NCBI GenBank assembly: GCA_902790495.1
Contig: CADASK010000004.1
Location: forward strand, 1 to 57,975
Source: an uncultured Eubacteriales bacterium
GTDB taxonomy: Bacteria; Bacillota; Clostridia; Christensenellales; Aristaeellaceae
Direction: 5' to 3'
DNA length: 57,975 bases
Part shown: in pieces, positions 23,899 to 32,845 of the stretch
Numbering within the stretch: position 1 is the stretch's first letter
How the letters are laid out: the number at the start of each line of letters is the position of its first letter
The notes under the pieces: generated by a model
What the model saw: only the letters and a program-made list of their open reading frames with translations
The model's database searches: none
What the model was told of the DNA's origin: nothing
Program-made: the position numbers and the translations under genes

Positions 23899-25998
23899 TC
23901 AAACCGTTTCTGTCACATGCATGTTGCCGTAGAGGGTGCGTCCCATGCCGGGCTTGGCGAAGCCGACCATGCCGTAGGCGAAGGCGCTGTCCCGGGCGGT
24001 GAGGACGGGCTGGCCGTCAATGGAGAAGGTCAGGACGTCGCCCTTCGCCTCCAGGATGAGCTGATAGGTCTGGCCGTACTGCCAGTCATAGGACCCGGCG
24101 TCCAGGATCTCCAGGCCGAAATCGTTGCGGTAGAGCGCGATGGCTCCGGGCTTCACGAAGCCCGCCATGTAGCCGCGCTGCACACCCTGGGCCCGCGCCA
24201 GCAGCATGTGACCCTCGCCGTTTTCCGGGGTGACAGCCGCCTCGACGCGGATATCCCGGGCGAAGTAGTTGCCGGTGAACGCCTGGGCCAGCTCGCAGGT
24301 CATAGCCCGCAGCCCGCCGTCCTCCAGCGTCCACGCGCCGTGATCCTGGGAGAAGGGCGTCACGCATCCGAATTCCTTGCGGGACTTCGACAGGTCGATC
24401 GTGTAATCCGCAGGTCCGGTGACGGTGAAGTCGTCCAGGTACAGTTTGCCCAGGATCTTCACCTTGCAGTTGCCCTCATACTCAAAGCCCAGCTCATCGA
24501 TGGGTTCGCCCTTGCTGTCCGGGATCTGCCAGGTGAAGGTCATCCACTCGTTCCGCTTCATCGTGACCAGCTGGCCGTAGAGCAATTCGCCGGACATGCT
24601 CAGGCGGCAGTAGGGCCGCACGTTGACGGGGTCCCAGCCCTCCCACTGATCCAAGTACAGCTTGAAGCTCAGGGTCTGGCCGCTGGCAACCTTGGGCGAG
24701 AACACCGGGCTGTAGCGCTCGTCGCTGAAATCCGCCCGGCGGTAGAAGGGCTTCCAGAAGACGCGGCTACCCTGGAAGCGGAGCACCCGGTCGATGAGGA
24801 TCGACAGCGACCCGCGGCCGCCGGCGGCCACCTTCTCACTGTGCTCCAGCCGGGAGAAGAAGGGGTCGGACACGCGGAAATTGTGTGTGCTGCCGGGCAG
24901 CTCGAAGTCGAAATGGATCTCGCCCTCCCGGATGCTGCCGCGTACCTCCTCCGGCGCTTCCTCGCCCGCCAGCCGGTAGCCGAGCAGCGCCAGTTCCCTG
25001 GCGTAGGTGGGGATGTCCAGCATGTTCAGCCAGCCCGACACACCGGAGAGCACGATACCGTCGTTGATCGGCTCCCGGTAGCAGGCCTTCATGCCCTCCA
25101 CACCGCGCATCACGCCGAGGATGGTGCCCACGTTGCCCGCGTTGCAGTCCGTGTCCCAGCCGCACATGGCGGCGATCTCCACGGTGCGGTTGAAGTCCCC
25201 CGCACCGTAGAGCAGGGAGAGCACGCACACGCCCGCGTTGGGGATGATGTGGCACACGCCGGGATAGCGGTCGTAGCCCCACTCGTCCTCCAGGAACTGT
25301 CTGCAGGCCCGCCAGTCCTCCGGGTGCTCCCGGTGGAAGGCCTGCACCGCCCGCAGCACGGCGCTGTAGGTGGAGGCCGGGTTCAGCTGCTTTGCGGCCT
25401 CCTTTACTATTGCTTCGATGTCGTCCATGACAAAGGCCAGGGCGATGGCCGCGCAGATGAACCTGGCGCCCTCCAGGCCCTCGCCGTCGTGGGAGACGCT
25501 GGCGGAAACAGCGCCTCTGCGGGCCGCCGCCTCCGGGTCGCCCGGGCTGACCAGGCCCCAGGTGTCGATGAAGATCTGTCCGCCGATCTGCTCCGCCAGG
25601 GTCTTGCCGTTCTGGGCAATGGAGCCCGACTGCGGCGCAGGCACGCCGTGCTTCAGGTTGAGGTAAGCGGTGTGCTCTGTGCTGACGCCGTAGCCGCCCC
25701 ACCAGAACATGCCCACACCCTCCCGGGCGTAGTTGAGCCAGGCCCGGGCGATGTCCTGGGGCACCGGCTCGCGGTCCTTCGCGTCGTCATTGAGCGCGCG
25801 CAGGAAGTGCACGGGGCCGTTGGCGTCGTCATCCGCAGCGAAGTTGATGTAGTCCTTCACGTAATGGGTGAATTCCCCATAGGTGTCGCGGATGCGCTCG
25901 TAGGTCCAGATGGTCGGCTCCACCGGCGCGCCGATGCGGATGCCGATGTTCATGCCCAGAAAACCGCCGTAAACCTTTTCCAGATAGTTTGGAACCAT
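23899..25998 (-). CDS. Two-domain ADP-ribosylglycohydrolase (D) with beta-sandwich tail
   Basis: 699 residues. Residues 1 to about 365 form a divergent DraG-like domain: AADDDANGP replaces the usual TDDT, and MCGWDTDCNAGNVG carries the second Asp pair. Such divergent members occur in carbohydrate loci of gut bacteria. The C-terminal 330 residues are beta-rich and seem to hold two lectin-like units (LSFKLYLDQWEGWD; later GYMAGFVKPGAIALYRND and VLTFSIDGQPVLTARD), similar in type to laminin-G or GH-associated carbohydrate-binding folds. No signal peptide. Of two ATGs, the second (25998) has GGAGG at proper spacing. Confidence 0.85.
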   Translation of the reverse strand: MVPNYLEKVYGGFLGMNIGIRIGAPVEPTIWTYERIRDTYGEFTHYVKDYINFAADDDANGPVHFLRALNDDAKDREPVPQDIARAWLNYAREGVGMFWWGGYGVSTEHTAYLNLKHGVPAPQSGSIAQNGKTLAEQIGGQIFIDTWGLVSPGDPEAAARRGAVSASVSHDGEGLEGARFICAAIALAFVMDDIEAIVKEAAKQLNPASTYSAVLRAVQAFHREHPEDWRACRQFLEDEWGYDRYPGVCHIIPNAGVCVLSLLYGAGDFNRTVEIAAMCGWDTDCNAGNVGTILGVMRGVEGMKACYREPINDGIVLSGVSGWLNMLDIPTYARELALLGYRLAGEEAPEEVRGSIREGEIHFDFELPGSTHNFRVSDPFFSRLEHSEKVAAGGRGSLSILIDRVLRFQGSRVFWKPFYRRADFSDERYSPVFSPKVASGQTLSFKLYLDQWEGWDPVNVRPYCRLSMSGELLYGQLVTMKRNEWMTFTWQIPDSKGEPIDELGFEYEGNCKVKILGKLYLDDFTVTGPADYTIDLSKSRKEFGCVTPFSQDHGAWTLEDGGLRAMTCELAQAFTGNYFARDIRVEAAVTPENGEGHMLLARAQGVQRGYMAGFVKPGAIALYRNDFGLEILDAGSYDWQYGQTYQLILEAKGDVLTFSIDGQPVLTARDSAFAYGMVGFAKPGMGRTLYGNMHVTETV

Positions 25999-26140
25999 CT
26001 TCATTCCTCCCAGGCCTGACCGACTCCGCCGGCCCAGCCGTTATTGCCAAAGGGTATCAGAGAACGTTTGGAGCACCTTGACCCGCCGCACGATGGGCGG
26101 TGTCTCCGCATCGATGGGGCCCTATCCGTCCGGTCGCGCG

Positions 26141-27064
26141 TCACACCGCGCGCATGTCCAGGAAGGCAAGGGTCTCCTGCAGCGTGGGGATCGAGGTCTG
26201 TGCCCCGGCGCGCCCCACCGAGATCGCCGCCGCCGCGTTGGCGAAGCGGATGCTCTCCTCCATCCCCGCGCCCTCCGCCAGCTTGGTGCAGAAGGCCGCG
26301 CAGAAGGTATCACCCGCCGCGGTCGTGTCCACGGCCTTCACCGGGAAGCCCGGCACCTCCAGGGTCTGCCCCGGCGTCACCAGCAGGGCGCCGCGCTTGC
26401 CCACCGTGGCCAGCACCGCGCCGGCCCCGCGCTCGAGCAGCGCACGGGCCGCCTGTTCGGCCTCCTCCGCGGAGCCCGTCGGCAGGCCCGAGAGCCGCTC
26501 CAGCTCCGTCTCGTTGGGGCAGAGGATGTCGATCAGCGGGTAAATGTCCTCCGGCAGGCGTTCCGGCGCGGGAGCCGGGTTGAGCACCACCGTGCGCCCG
26601 TGCTTCTTCGCCAAGCGGATGGCCTCGAACACGGCCTCGTGGGGAATCTCCATCTGCAGCAGGACGACCTCGCTGTCCGCGATCATGGCCTCGTGGGCGC
26701 GGATGTGGTCCACATCGCACCGGGCGTTGGCCCCGGGAATCACGATGATGTTGTTCTCCCCGTCCGCGGAGACGTTGATCACCGCCAGGCCGGTCGGCGC
26801 GTCGCAGAAGCCGATGCCTGCGGTGTCCACGCCGGCCTGCGTCAGGTTCTTGGCCAGGACCTCGCCGTGGCTGTCCCGGCCCAGCATGCCGATCATGGCC
26901 GCGCCCCTGCCCAGGCGTCCGGCGGCCACAGCCTGGTTGGCCCCCTTGCCGCCTGGGATGTAGCCCCGCAGCTCGCCCATCAGCGTCTCGCCCGCCCGGG
27001 GGATCGCCGGCACGCCGAGCACCATGTCCATATTGAGACTTCCGATGATCAGAAGCTTGTTCAC
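26141..27064 (-). CDS. PfkB-family sugar kinase, ribokinase-like
   Basis: 307 residues. N-terminal GGKGANQAVAAGRLG is the sugar-binding signature; DTTAAGDTFCAAF near the C-terminus contains the catalytic Asp of the GAGD motif with Ala in place of the first Gly. Closest in layout to ribokinase (RbsK), which makes ribose 5-phosphate; the exact sugar is not proven. GTG 27064 is chosen because AAGGA lies nine bases upstream and homologues start NKLLIIGSLNMD. First gene of the minus operon under promoter 27173-27201. Confidence 0.9.
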   Translation of the reverse strand: MNKLLIIGSLNMDMVLGVPAIPRAGETLMGELRGYIPGGKGANQAVAAGRLGRGAAMIGMLGRDSHGEVLAKNLTQAGVDTAGIGFCDAPTGLAVINVSADGENNIIVIPGANARCDVDHIRAHEAMIADSEVVLLQMEIPHEAVFEAIRLAKKHGRTVVLNPAPAPERLPEDIYPLIDILCPNETELERLSGLPTGSAEEAEQAARALLERGAGAVLATVGKRGALLVTPGQTLEVPGFPVKAVDTTAAGDTFCAAFCTKLAEGAGMEESIRFANAAAAISVGRAGAQTSIPTLQETLAFLDMRAV

Positions 27065-27147
27065 CGAATCACTTCCTTTGCAGCACATGCAGCACAGCCG
27101 CCGAATCATGCAGCCGTCGGGTGTCTGTGAATCGCAGAAGCGGATGA

Positions 27148-27162
27148 GAGAAACCGTTTACT
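27148..27162 (-). promoter_or_regulatory. LacI-family operator O1
   Basis: GAGAAACCGTTTACT (plus strand), core palindrome AAAC-C-GTTT. It begins about 13 bases after the -10 of the kinase promoter, so repressor would cover the transcription start. The same 14 bases recur before the second transporter. Confidence 0.8.
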
Positions 27163-27172
27163 CTGCGTCTTG

Positions 27173-27201
27173 ATTATATCTGCAGGTTTTCAGCTTGTCA
27201 A
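27173..27201 (-). promoter_or_regulatory. Consensus promoter of the kinase-glycohydrolase operon
   Basis: Perfect TTGACA, 17 bases, perfect TATAAT on the minus strand; such strength suits a tightly repressed promoter. Confidence 0.88.
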
Positions 27202-27204
27202 GTG

Positions 27205-27221
27205 GGAAACCGTATTTTCTC
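27205..27221 (+). promoter_or_regulatory. Possible auxiliary LacI operator O2
   Basis: GGAAACCGTATTTTCTC shares GAAACCGT with O1 and lies between the divergent promoters of the kinase operon and the repressor gene. It could give autoregulation. Confidence 0.45.
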
Positions 27222-27228
27222 AAAAAGA

Positions 27229-27257
27229 TTGCTATTCCCGGGATTTGATGGTACAAT
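27229..27257 (+). promoter_or_regulatory. Promoter of the LacI-type repressor gene
   Basis: TTGCTA, 17 bases, TACAAT, about 20 bases before the ATG. Confidence 0.7.
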
Positions 27258-27278
27258 GGAAGCAAAGGAGGCCTTCGC

Positions 27279-28283
27279 ATGGGAAAAACCATTTCAGATA
27301 TCGCCAAAATCGCCAATGTATCGAAAGCAACCGTATCCAGGGTCATCAACCACAAATCCCAGGGTGTGAGCCGCGAAACCGCCGAGCGCATCCGCCGCAT
27401 CATCGAGGAGGAGGGCTACCTCCCCAACAGCCTGGCGCGGAGCATGGTCAGCTCGAAAACCGGCACCCTCGGCTTTGTCGTGCCCGACATCGGCAATCCC
27501 TTCTTTTCCCAGATTGTGCGCGGCATCGTGCGCTGCGCCTCCCAGCGGGGCTATACGGTGTTCCTGTGCAATTCCGACAACAATCCCGCCCTGGAGAAGA
27601 CCTATATCCAGTCCATGCTGGAGAAGCGGGTGGACGGCCTGGCGCTGATCTCCAGCGAGAAGGATCCCCAGCCCTCCTTCGCCGCCCTGCGCAGCCTGGA
27701 CATCCCCGTGGTCCAGGTGGACCGGCTGATCAACCGCCAGGACGCCAGCGTGGTGATCGACAACCGCGCCGGCATGCAGCAGGCAGCCTCCTATTTCCTG
27801 AAGAAGGGCTGCACGCGCCTCGCTTTTCTCGCTGGAACCAGGGGTGTCTACACCACCGAGCAGCGCCTGCTGGGGCTTCGGGACGCCCTGGAGGAGGCCG
27901 GTCTGAGCCTGCAGGATATCTGGATCGATTACGGCCATTACTCCGTGGCCTCCGGGGCCCAGATGGCGGAGAGGCTACTGGATTCCGGCGCCTCCTTCGA
28001 CGCCGTCCTGGCCGGCTGTGACACCATCGGCCTGGGCGTGCTGCGCACCTGCCGCAGCCGTGGCATCCGCGTGCCGGAGGATTTTGAGCTCATGGGCTTT
28101 GACGGCATCGCCCTGACCGAGATCGTCGACCCCGTGCTCTCCACGGTCCTGCAGCCCATCGACGAACTGGCCGAGGAAAGCACCAATCTGCTCATCGGCA
28201 TGGTAGAGGGAACGGTTACGAGCACGCGGCACCTGGTCATCGAGCCCCAGCTCATGCTCCGCGGAACCACCAAATCAGGTTGA
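27279..28283 (+). CDS. LacI-family transcriptional repressor
   Basis: 334 residues. The DNA-binding headpiece is clear (TISDIAKIANVSKATVSRVI, then the hinge LPNSLARSMVSSKTGTLGFV), followed by a periplasmic-binding-protein-like sensor domain. AAGGAGG precedes the ATG. The gene lies between two operons that share an AAACCGTTT operator and is the obvious candidate repressor of both. The inducer is probably the imported sugar or its phosphate. Confidence 0.95.
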   Translation: MGKTISDIAKIANVSKATVSRVINHKSQGVSRETAERIRRIIEEEGYLPNSLARSMVSSKTGTLGFVVPDIGNPFFSQIVRGIVRCASQRGYTVFLCNSDNNPALEKTYIQSMLEKRVDGLALISSEKDPQPSFAALRSLDIPVVQVDRLINRQDASVVIDNRAGMQQAASYFLKKGCTRLAFLAGTRGVYTTEQRLLGLRDALEEAGLSLQDIWIDYGHYSVASGAQMAERLLDSGASFDAVLAGCDTIGLGVLRTCRSRGIRVPEDFELMGFDGIALTEIVDPVLSTVLQPIDELAEESTNLLIGMVEGTVTSTRHLVIEPQLMLRGTTKSG

Positions 28284-28353
28284 ACCGCTTCCGTATTTTC
28301 CATGCGTCCTCAGAATAGAACAGAGAAATTTTCAAAAAAGTTTGCAAAGGGGC

Positions 28354-28382
28354 TTGCAATTCCAGTCGGCAGCGTATATAAT
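28354..28382 (+). promoter_or_regulatory. Sigma-A promoter of the second ABC transporter
   Basis: TTGCAA, 17 bases, perfect TATAAT. Operator O3 begins 9 bases after the -10. Confidence 0.8.
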
Positions 28383-28390
28383 AGCGCTGA

Positions 28391-28405
28391 GAGAAACCGT
28401 TTACT
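28391..28405 (+). promoter_or_regulatory. LacI-family operator O3
   Basis: GAGAAACCGTTTACT, identical to O1 over all 15 bases, placed just after the -10 of the transporter promoter. Confidence 0.8.
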
Positions 28406-28470
28406 TTCCCTGTGAAACACCTGCGACCGACCCATCGATCTGCGGATCTCAAGGAAAGAAGGAAAAGCCT

Positions 28471-29403
28471 ATGACCAACGGCCTGCAGGCAGCCAAGCCG
28501 AAGTCCTCCCGCGCGCGGAAACTGGCGAAGCTGCGGGCTGATCGCATCCTTTATCTGATGCTTGCCCCGACCCTGGTTTATTTCATCATTTTCCGCGTCT
28601 GGCCCATCATCAACATGCGCCTCGCCTTCTACGATTTCAAGGCGAAGAAGGCCTGGGTCTTCGCGGGCATGAAGTATTTCAACACCATCTTTGCCAGCCC
28701 GCAGTTCGGCAAGATCCTGACGAACACGCTGATCATCAGCTTCATGAAATATGTGCTGCTGTTCCCCGTCTTCGTCATCTTCGCCATCCTGCTCAACGAG
28801 ATGCGTTCCGTCCGGCTCCGCAAAACCGTGCAGGTGGTCTCCTACCTGCCGCACTTTCTTTCCTGGGTCGTCATCGCCGGCATCTGGATCGGCATGCTGG
28901 ACACCACCGGCGCGGTCAATCAGCTCACGGCCTTGTTTGGCCAGGCGCCGGTCAACTACATGACCAGCAAGTCCGCCATCCGCTGGATCCTGATGCTCTG
29001 CGAGGGCTGGCGAAGCCTCGGCTGGGATTCCATCGTGTACTTCACCGCCATCATCGCGATCGACCGCTCACTGTACGAAGCGGCGGACGTGGACGGCGCG
29101 AACCGCCTGCAGATCATCCGCTATGTGGTGCTGCCCGCCCTCCTGGTGCCCATGACCACGATGTTCATCCTCAACCTGGGCTACTTCCTCAACGCGGGCT
29201 TCGACCAGGTGCTGAACATGACCAACGACTCGGTCAACAGCGTCATCGACATTCTGGATACCTACATTTACCGCATCGGCCTGGAGAAGGGCCAGTATTC
29301 CCTGGCCACGGCCATGGGCATGCTCAAGGGCATCGTCGGCACGGTGCTGGTGCTGACCACCCACGTGACCTCCAAGAAGCTGACCGGCTCCGGCGTATGG
29401 TGA
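28471..29403 (+). CDS. ABC transporter permease, LplB/UgpA type
   Basis: 310 residues. A basic N-terminus is followed by six membrane spans starting DRILYLMLAPTLVYFIIFRV. The EAA loop is EAADVDGANRLQIIRYV. It belongs to the LplB-like group that serves complex saccharides in Clostridia and Bacilli. The ATG at 28471 has GAAAGAAGGAAAAG before it. First gene of the LacI-controlled transporter operon. Confidence 0.94.
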   Translation: MTNGLQAAKPKSSRARKLAKLRADRILYLMLAPTLVYFIIFRVWPIINMRLAFYDFKAKKAWVFAGMKYFNTIFASPQFGKILTNTLIISFMKYVLLFPVFVIFAILLNEMRSVRLRKTVQVVSYLPHFLSWVVIAGIWIGMLDTTGAVNQLTALFGQAPVNYMTSKSAIRWILMLCEGWRSLGWDSIVYFTAIIAIDRSLYEAADVDGANRLQIIRYVVLPALLVPMTTMFILNLGYFLNAGFDQVLNMTNDSVNSVIDILDTYIYRIGLEKGQYSLATAMGMLKGIVGTVLVLTTHVTSKKLTGSGVW

Positions 29404-29413
29404 GGTGATGACG

Positions 29414-30298
29414 ATGTTGAAAAAGAAGCTTTCCGTCAGTCAGATCCTCCTGGCCCTGGTGATGATTCTCATCAGCCTGACCATGGTGGTGCCCCTGCTC
29501 AACATCCTGGCGCGCTCCATCTCCGTTCCCGAGCGTTCCGCGTCCATGAGCGGCCTGGAGATCCTCCCCCGCGGCCTGAGCTCCCTGAACTATCAGATCA
29601 TTTTCTCCAACCCGGTGCTGCTCCCCAGCATCCTCAATTCCATCAAGATCACGGTCATCGGCACGCTGATCAACGTGGCGCTGACCACCAGCGCCGCCTA
29701 TGCCCTGAGCCGCAGGGATCTGATGTACAAGAAGGCCATCATGGTCTTCCTCATCATCATGATGCTCTTCGACCCTGGCCTGGTGCCGGAATACCTCGTG
29801 GTGCAGAAGCTGGGCCTGATGAACACCCACTGGTCGGTCATCCTGGTCACCGCCGTCAACGTCTATTACCTCATCATCTGCATGCGGTATTTCGAGGCCG
29901 TGCCGGAGTCCCTCTATGAGGCGGCGCTGCTGGACGGCGCGGGCCATCTGCGCATCTTCGCCCAGATTTACCTGCCCCTGGCCAAGGCCGGCGTCGCTAC
30001 GATCTTCATGTTCTACGCGGTCGTGCGTTGGAACGACTACTTCCGCCCCGGCATCTACCTGCTGTCCTCCTCCAAGACCACCCTGCAGGTGATTCTGCGC
30101 CAGTTCATCGTCTCCGGCGACACGGCCTCCATCATCGGCGCCCAGAACCTGCTCAGCTACAACGAGTTCGCCAAGGTGGACTACACGGCCCTGAAGAACG
30201 CCACCATCGTGGTGGCCATCATCCCCATCCTGCTGCTCTATCCCCTAGTGCTCAAGTTCTACACCAGCGGCGTCATGGCCGGCGCGGTGAAGGAATAA
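29414..30298 (+). CDS. ABC transporter permease, YtcP/UgpE type
   Basis: 294 residues, six membrane spans, EAA loop EAALLDGAGHLRIFAQI. It begins 10 bases after the previous stop; GAGGTG suits the ATG at 29414, though an ATG two codons earlier is possible. The C-terminus YTSGVMAGAVKE is typical. It pairs with the permease at 28471. Confidence 0.93.
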   Translation: MLKKKLSVSQILLALVMILISLTMVVPLLNILARSISVPERSASMSGLEILPRGLSSLNYQIIFSNPVLLPSILNSIKITVIGTLINVALTTSAAYALSRRDLMYKKAIMVFLIIMMLFDPGLVPEYLVVQKLGLMNTHWSVILVTAVNVYYLIICMRYFEAVPESLYEAALLDGAGHLRIFAQIYLPLAKAGVATIFMFYAVVRWNDYFRPGIYLLSSSKTTLQVILRQFIVSGDTASIIGAQNLLSYNEFAKVDYTALKNATIVVAIIPILLLYPLVLKFYTSGVMAGAVKE

Positions 30299-30364
30299 GC
30301 TCCCCCATGATACTCAGGCCGGTGGCATACGGTCTGGATATATAATCTGAAAGGAGAACCCACC

Positions 30365-31810
30365 ATGAAGAAACTGATTGCCTGGATCCTGGTCTGCTGC
30401 CTGACCCTGGGCTGCACCGCTGCCCTGGCTGAGGGCATCGGCTCCCCCGACAAACCCGTGAAGGTCACCATTCTCGAGAAGGACGTCAGCCCTGAGGTCG
30501 ACCCCGAGATCCTGAAGATCGAGGCCGCCATCGAGGCCGGCATGGCCGCCAACGGCGACTATGTGGATCTGGAATGGCTGGAGGCTCCCGCCGGCAAGTA
30601 CATCGACGTGGTGCCGCTGGCCCTGCGCACCGGTCAGTTTGAGGCCGATATCGTGTATTTCCAGAACGGCGTGGAGTATGAGCTGGCTCAGGAAGGCATG
30701 CTCGCCGACCTGACCGACTACGTCAAGAACTCCACTTATCTCCAGAAGCTCTACAAGGACTACAACTGGACCCGCCTGGACAACTTCCCCTACCTGCTCT
30801 GGCTCGCGCCGGCCTTCACCTACACCGCGGAGATCCGCAGCGACTGGTTCGACCAGCTGGACAGCAAGGAAGCCTTCTTGGCCGATCCCACGCCCGACAA
30901 CTTCTACGCCGTGCTCAAGGAGCTGAAGGACAAGGGCATCTGCCAGTATCCCCTGACCACCGACAACAACAAGCTGCGCTTTGACGGCTTCATGAACGTG
31001 GCCTTCGGCATCGAGTCCTCCCTCACCAAGGTGGACGGCCGCTGGGTCTTCGCCGAGGTGACCGAGGGCACCAAGGAGAAGTTCAAGTTCCTCAACAAGC
31101 TCTACAAGGAAGGCCTGCTGGATCCCGACTTTGTGACCAACGCCTGGGATTCCATGGAGCAGCGCTTCTACGAGGGCACCAGCGCCGTCATCGGCGGCCG
31201 CGTGGGCGCCACCACCAAGATCTATGACGACAAGATGAAGGCCACCAACGGCGAACAGGCCACCCTGACCATCCTGCCCCCGCTCAAGGGCGAGAAGCAG
31301 GCCTACGCGGCGGTGGACGTGCTCCGCGAGCCCCGCGGCTTCGCCATCATGGAGGATTCCGAAGTGAAGGACGCCGCCTTCGCCGTGTTCGACTACATGT
31401 GCAGCCCCGAGGGCCGCAAGCTCGACCTGCTGGGCTTTGAGGGCGAGCAGTACAACGTGGTGGATGGCAAGACCGTCGTGACCGAGAAGCTCGCCGAGTG
31501 GTGGACCCGCTTCTTCGAGACCAACGAAGGCCTGGAGCTGGAGAATCCGCTGGCCGCTCCGCTGTATTCCGACGCGGTGCAGGCTTCCATCGACATGTCC
31601 AACCAGTACTACATCGAAGACACCAACATCCTGACGCCCAACGAGCTGATCACCCAGAAGGACGCCATGACCAATGTCTACAATGAGTACTACTTCGACT
31701 TCGTGACCGGCGTGAAGGACATCGACGCCGAGTGGGACACCTACGTGGCCGAGTGGAACGCCAACGGCGGCGACGCCTTCGCGGACTACCTCGCGACTGT
31801 GATGAAGTAA
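30365..31810 (+). CDS. ABC transporter substrate-binding protein (large)
   Basis: 481 residues, a length typical of LipO/LplA-like binding proteins. Signal peptide MKKLIAWILVCCLTLGCTAA with a likely ALA-EG cleavage. A Cys sits in the hydrophobic part, but the three residues before it (TLG) do not form a good lipobox, so a lipoprotein is uncertain. GAAAGGAG precedes the ATG. As with the first transporter, no ATPase gene is present. Followed by a strong terminator. Confidence 0.93.
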   Translation: MKKLIAWILVCCLTLGCTAALAEGIGSPDKPVKVTILEKDVSPEVDPEILKIEAAIEAGMAANGDYVDLEWLEAPAGKYIDVVPLALRTGQFEADIVYFQNGVEYELAQEGMLADLTDYVKNSTYLQKLYKDYNWTRLDNFPYLLWLAPAFTYTAEIRSDWFDQLDSKEAFLADPTPDNFYAVLKELKDKGICQYPLTTDNNKLRFDGFMNVAFGIESSLTKVDGRWVFAEVTEGTKEKFKFLNKLYKEGLLDPDFVTNAWDSMEQRFYEGTSAVIGGRVGATTKIYDDKMKATNGEQATLTILPPLKGEKQAYAAVDVLREPRGFAIMEDSEVKDAAFAVFDYMCSPEGRKLDLLGFEGEQYNVVDGKTVVTEKLAEWWTRFFETNEGLELENPLAAPLYSDAVQASIDMSNQYYIEDTNILTPNELITQKDAMTNVYNEYYFDFVTGVKDIDAEWDTYVAEWNANGGDAFADYLATVMK

Positions 31811-31830
31811 GCCACCCTGATGTAACAGAA

Positions 31831-31868
31831 AGCAGACCATTGAGCTTGCTCAATGGTCTGCTTTTTTA
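31831..31868 (+). terminator. Rho-independent terminator of the second transporter operon
   Basis: Perfect 14-bp stem AGCAGACCATTGAG/CTCAATGGTCTGCT around CTTG, then T6. Confidence 0.95.
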
Positions 31869-31879
31869 TTCTCTTTTCT

Positions 31880-32660
31880 TTATTCCGTCACCACAGGGAT
31901 ACCGTTGTCATGCGCCCACTGAGCGGCGTAGCTGCCCGCCGGCGCGTGGATGACCACCTGGTCACACCCATAGAAATTGTTAAAACCGATGCTTTGCACG
32001 CTGGCAGGGGATATTCCTGATTCAGCTGGATGCCGGTCACCGGCTCCCTGGAGCCCTCACCGCCGTTGGCGTCGAAGGAGATGGTTACCTCGCCATTGTA
32101 CGGATAGTCGCATACAGTGCACTTCAAGGTGCTGTAATCAAAGGTGTGCGGCGAGATGGTGGCGTCCTCGCAGTACTCGCAGACCATCATGTGCGCTTCA
32201 TTGGTGCGTTCCCAGCCGTGATCGGTATGCTGACAAAGCTCCATACGCTTCGACGGTTCCGCCGGAGATCGTGATCGTACCGGAAAAATCACCGCCCCCG
32301 TGCAGCTTGGAGGTATTGCCCGTGATGCTCATCCCGCTGATCGAGAGCGAACCCCTCGTGTCGTTGAAAATGCCGCCGGCGTCGTCGCCGGTGTTGCTGC
32401 CGATGGTGCCGCCGCTGATCTCCAGCGTGCCATTGGAATAGATGCCGCTGCCCCGGCTGTCCTTGAGGGTCAGCATCGCGCCTTCGTGCACCAGCAGGAT
32501 GTGCCCTAGTCCGTCGCCGGATGAACGGTTGCGGTTCAGCGTGTAACCGTTCAGATCCAGCGTCACGGTCACGCCGCTCGGGATCTGAAGCGCCGAGTCG
32601 CCCGAGCCGGCGGCAGAGATCGAGCATAAGAAGCGCCTCTTTGTCATGGACAGTGTACCA
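31880..32660 (-). pseudogene. Broken surface-protein gene (beta-helix / InlB repeat)
   Basis: Three frames are needed. First, from about 32650: VTVTLDLNGYTLNRNRSSGD, EISGGTIGSNTGDDAGGIFN and ISGGTVEAYG, a right-handed beta-helix. Next, after a break near 32230, a Cys/His cluster (MMVCEYCED...LKCTVCDYPYNG) and an InlB-type repeat start VTISFDANGGEGSREP. Last, after a break near 32010, the tail APAGSYAAQWAHDNGIPVVTE, typical of BspA-like leucine-rich proteins. No start codon, signal peptide or ribosome binding site remains. It was once a secreted adhesin-like protein. Confidence 0.7.
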
Positions 32661-32735
32661 CAGCGGGGCCCAGAAAGGCGAGGTTTCTTTCTGCACGAAC
32701 TGTCATTTTCTGAAAACAATGAGAAGAAAAAGCTC

Positions 32736-32764
32736 TCGACAGCCCCCTCTTCATGGACTATAAT
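32736..32764 (+). promoter_or_regulatory. Sigma-A promoter of the orphan small gene
   Basis: TCGACA, 17 bases, TATAAT, about 82 bases before the ATG. Confidence 0.7.
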
Positions 32765-32845
32765 GAAGTCCATGGCACCGTTGAAGAACCGGATGACCCC
32801 CCTGCGCTCCCTACCGGAAGCATAGACATCGGGAGGATGAAACAT

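Noticed and set aside
22888-26019. Open frame of over 1000 codons on the plus strand
   Set aside because: It lies opposite four well-supported minus-strand genes, is rich in His, Gln and Val as expected of antisense frames in GC-rich DNA, and has no ribosome binding site or recognisable domain.
26058-26072. GAGAACGTTTGG resembling the LacI operator
   Set aside because: It lacks one central base and lies in the gap after the kinase gene with no promoter; too weak to call.
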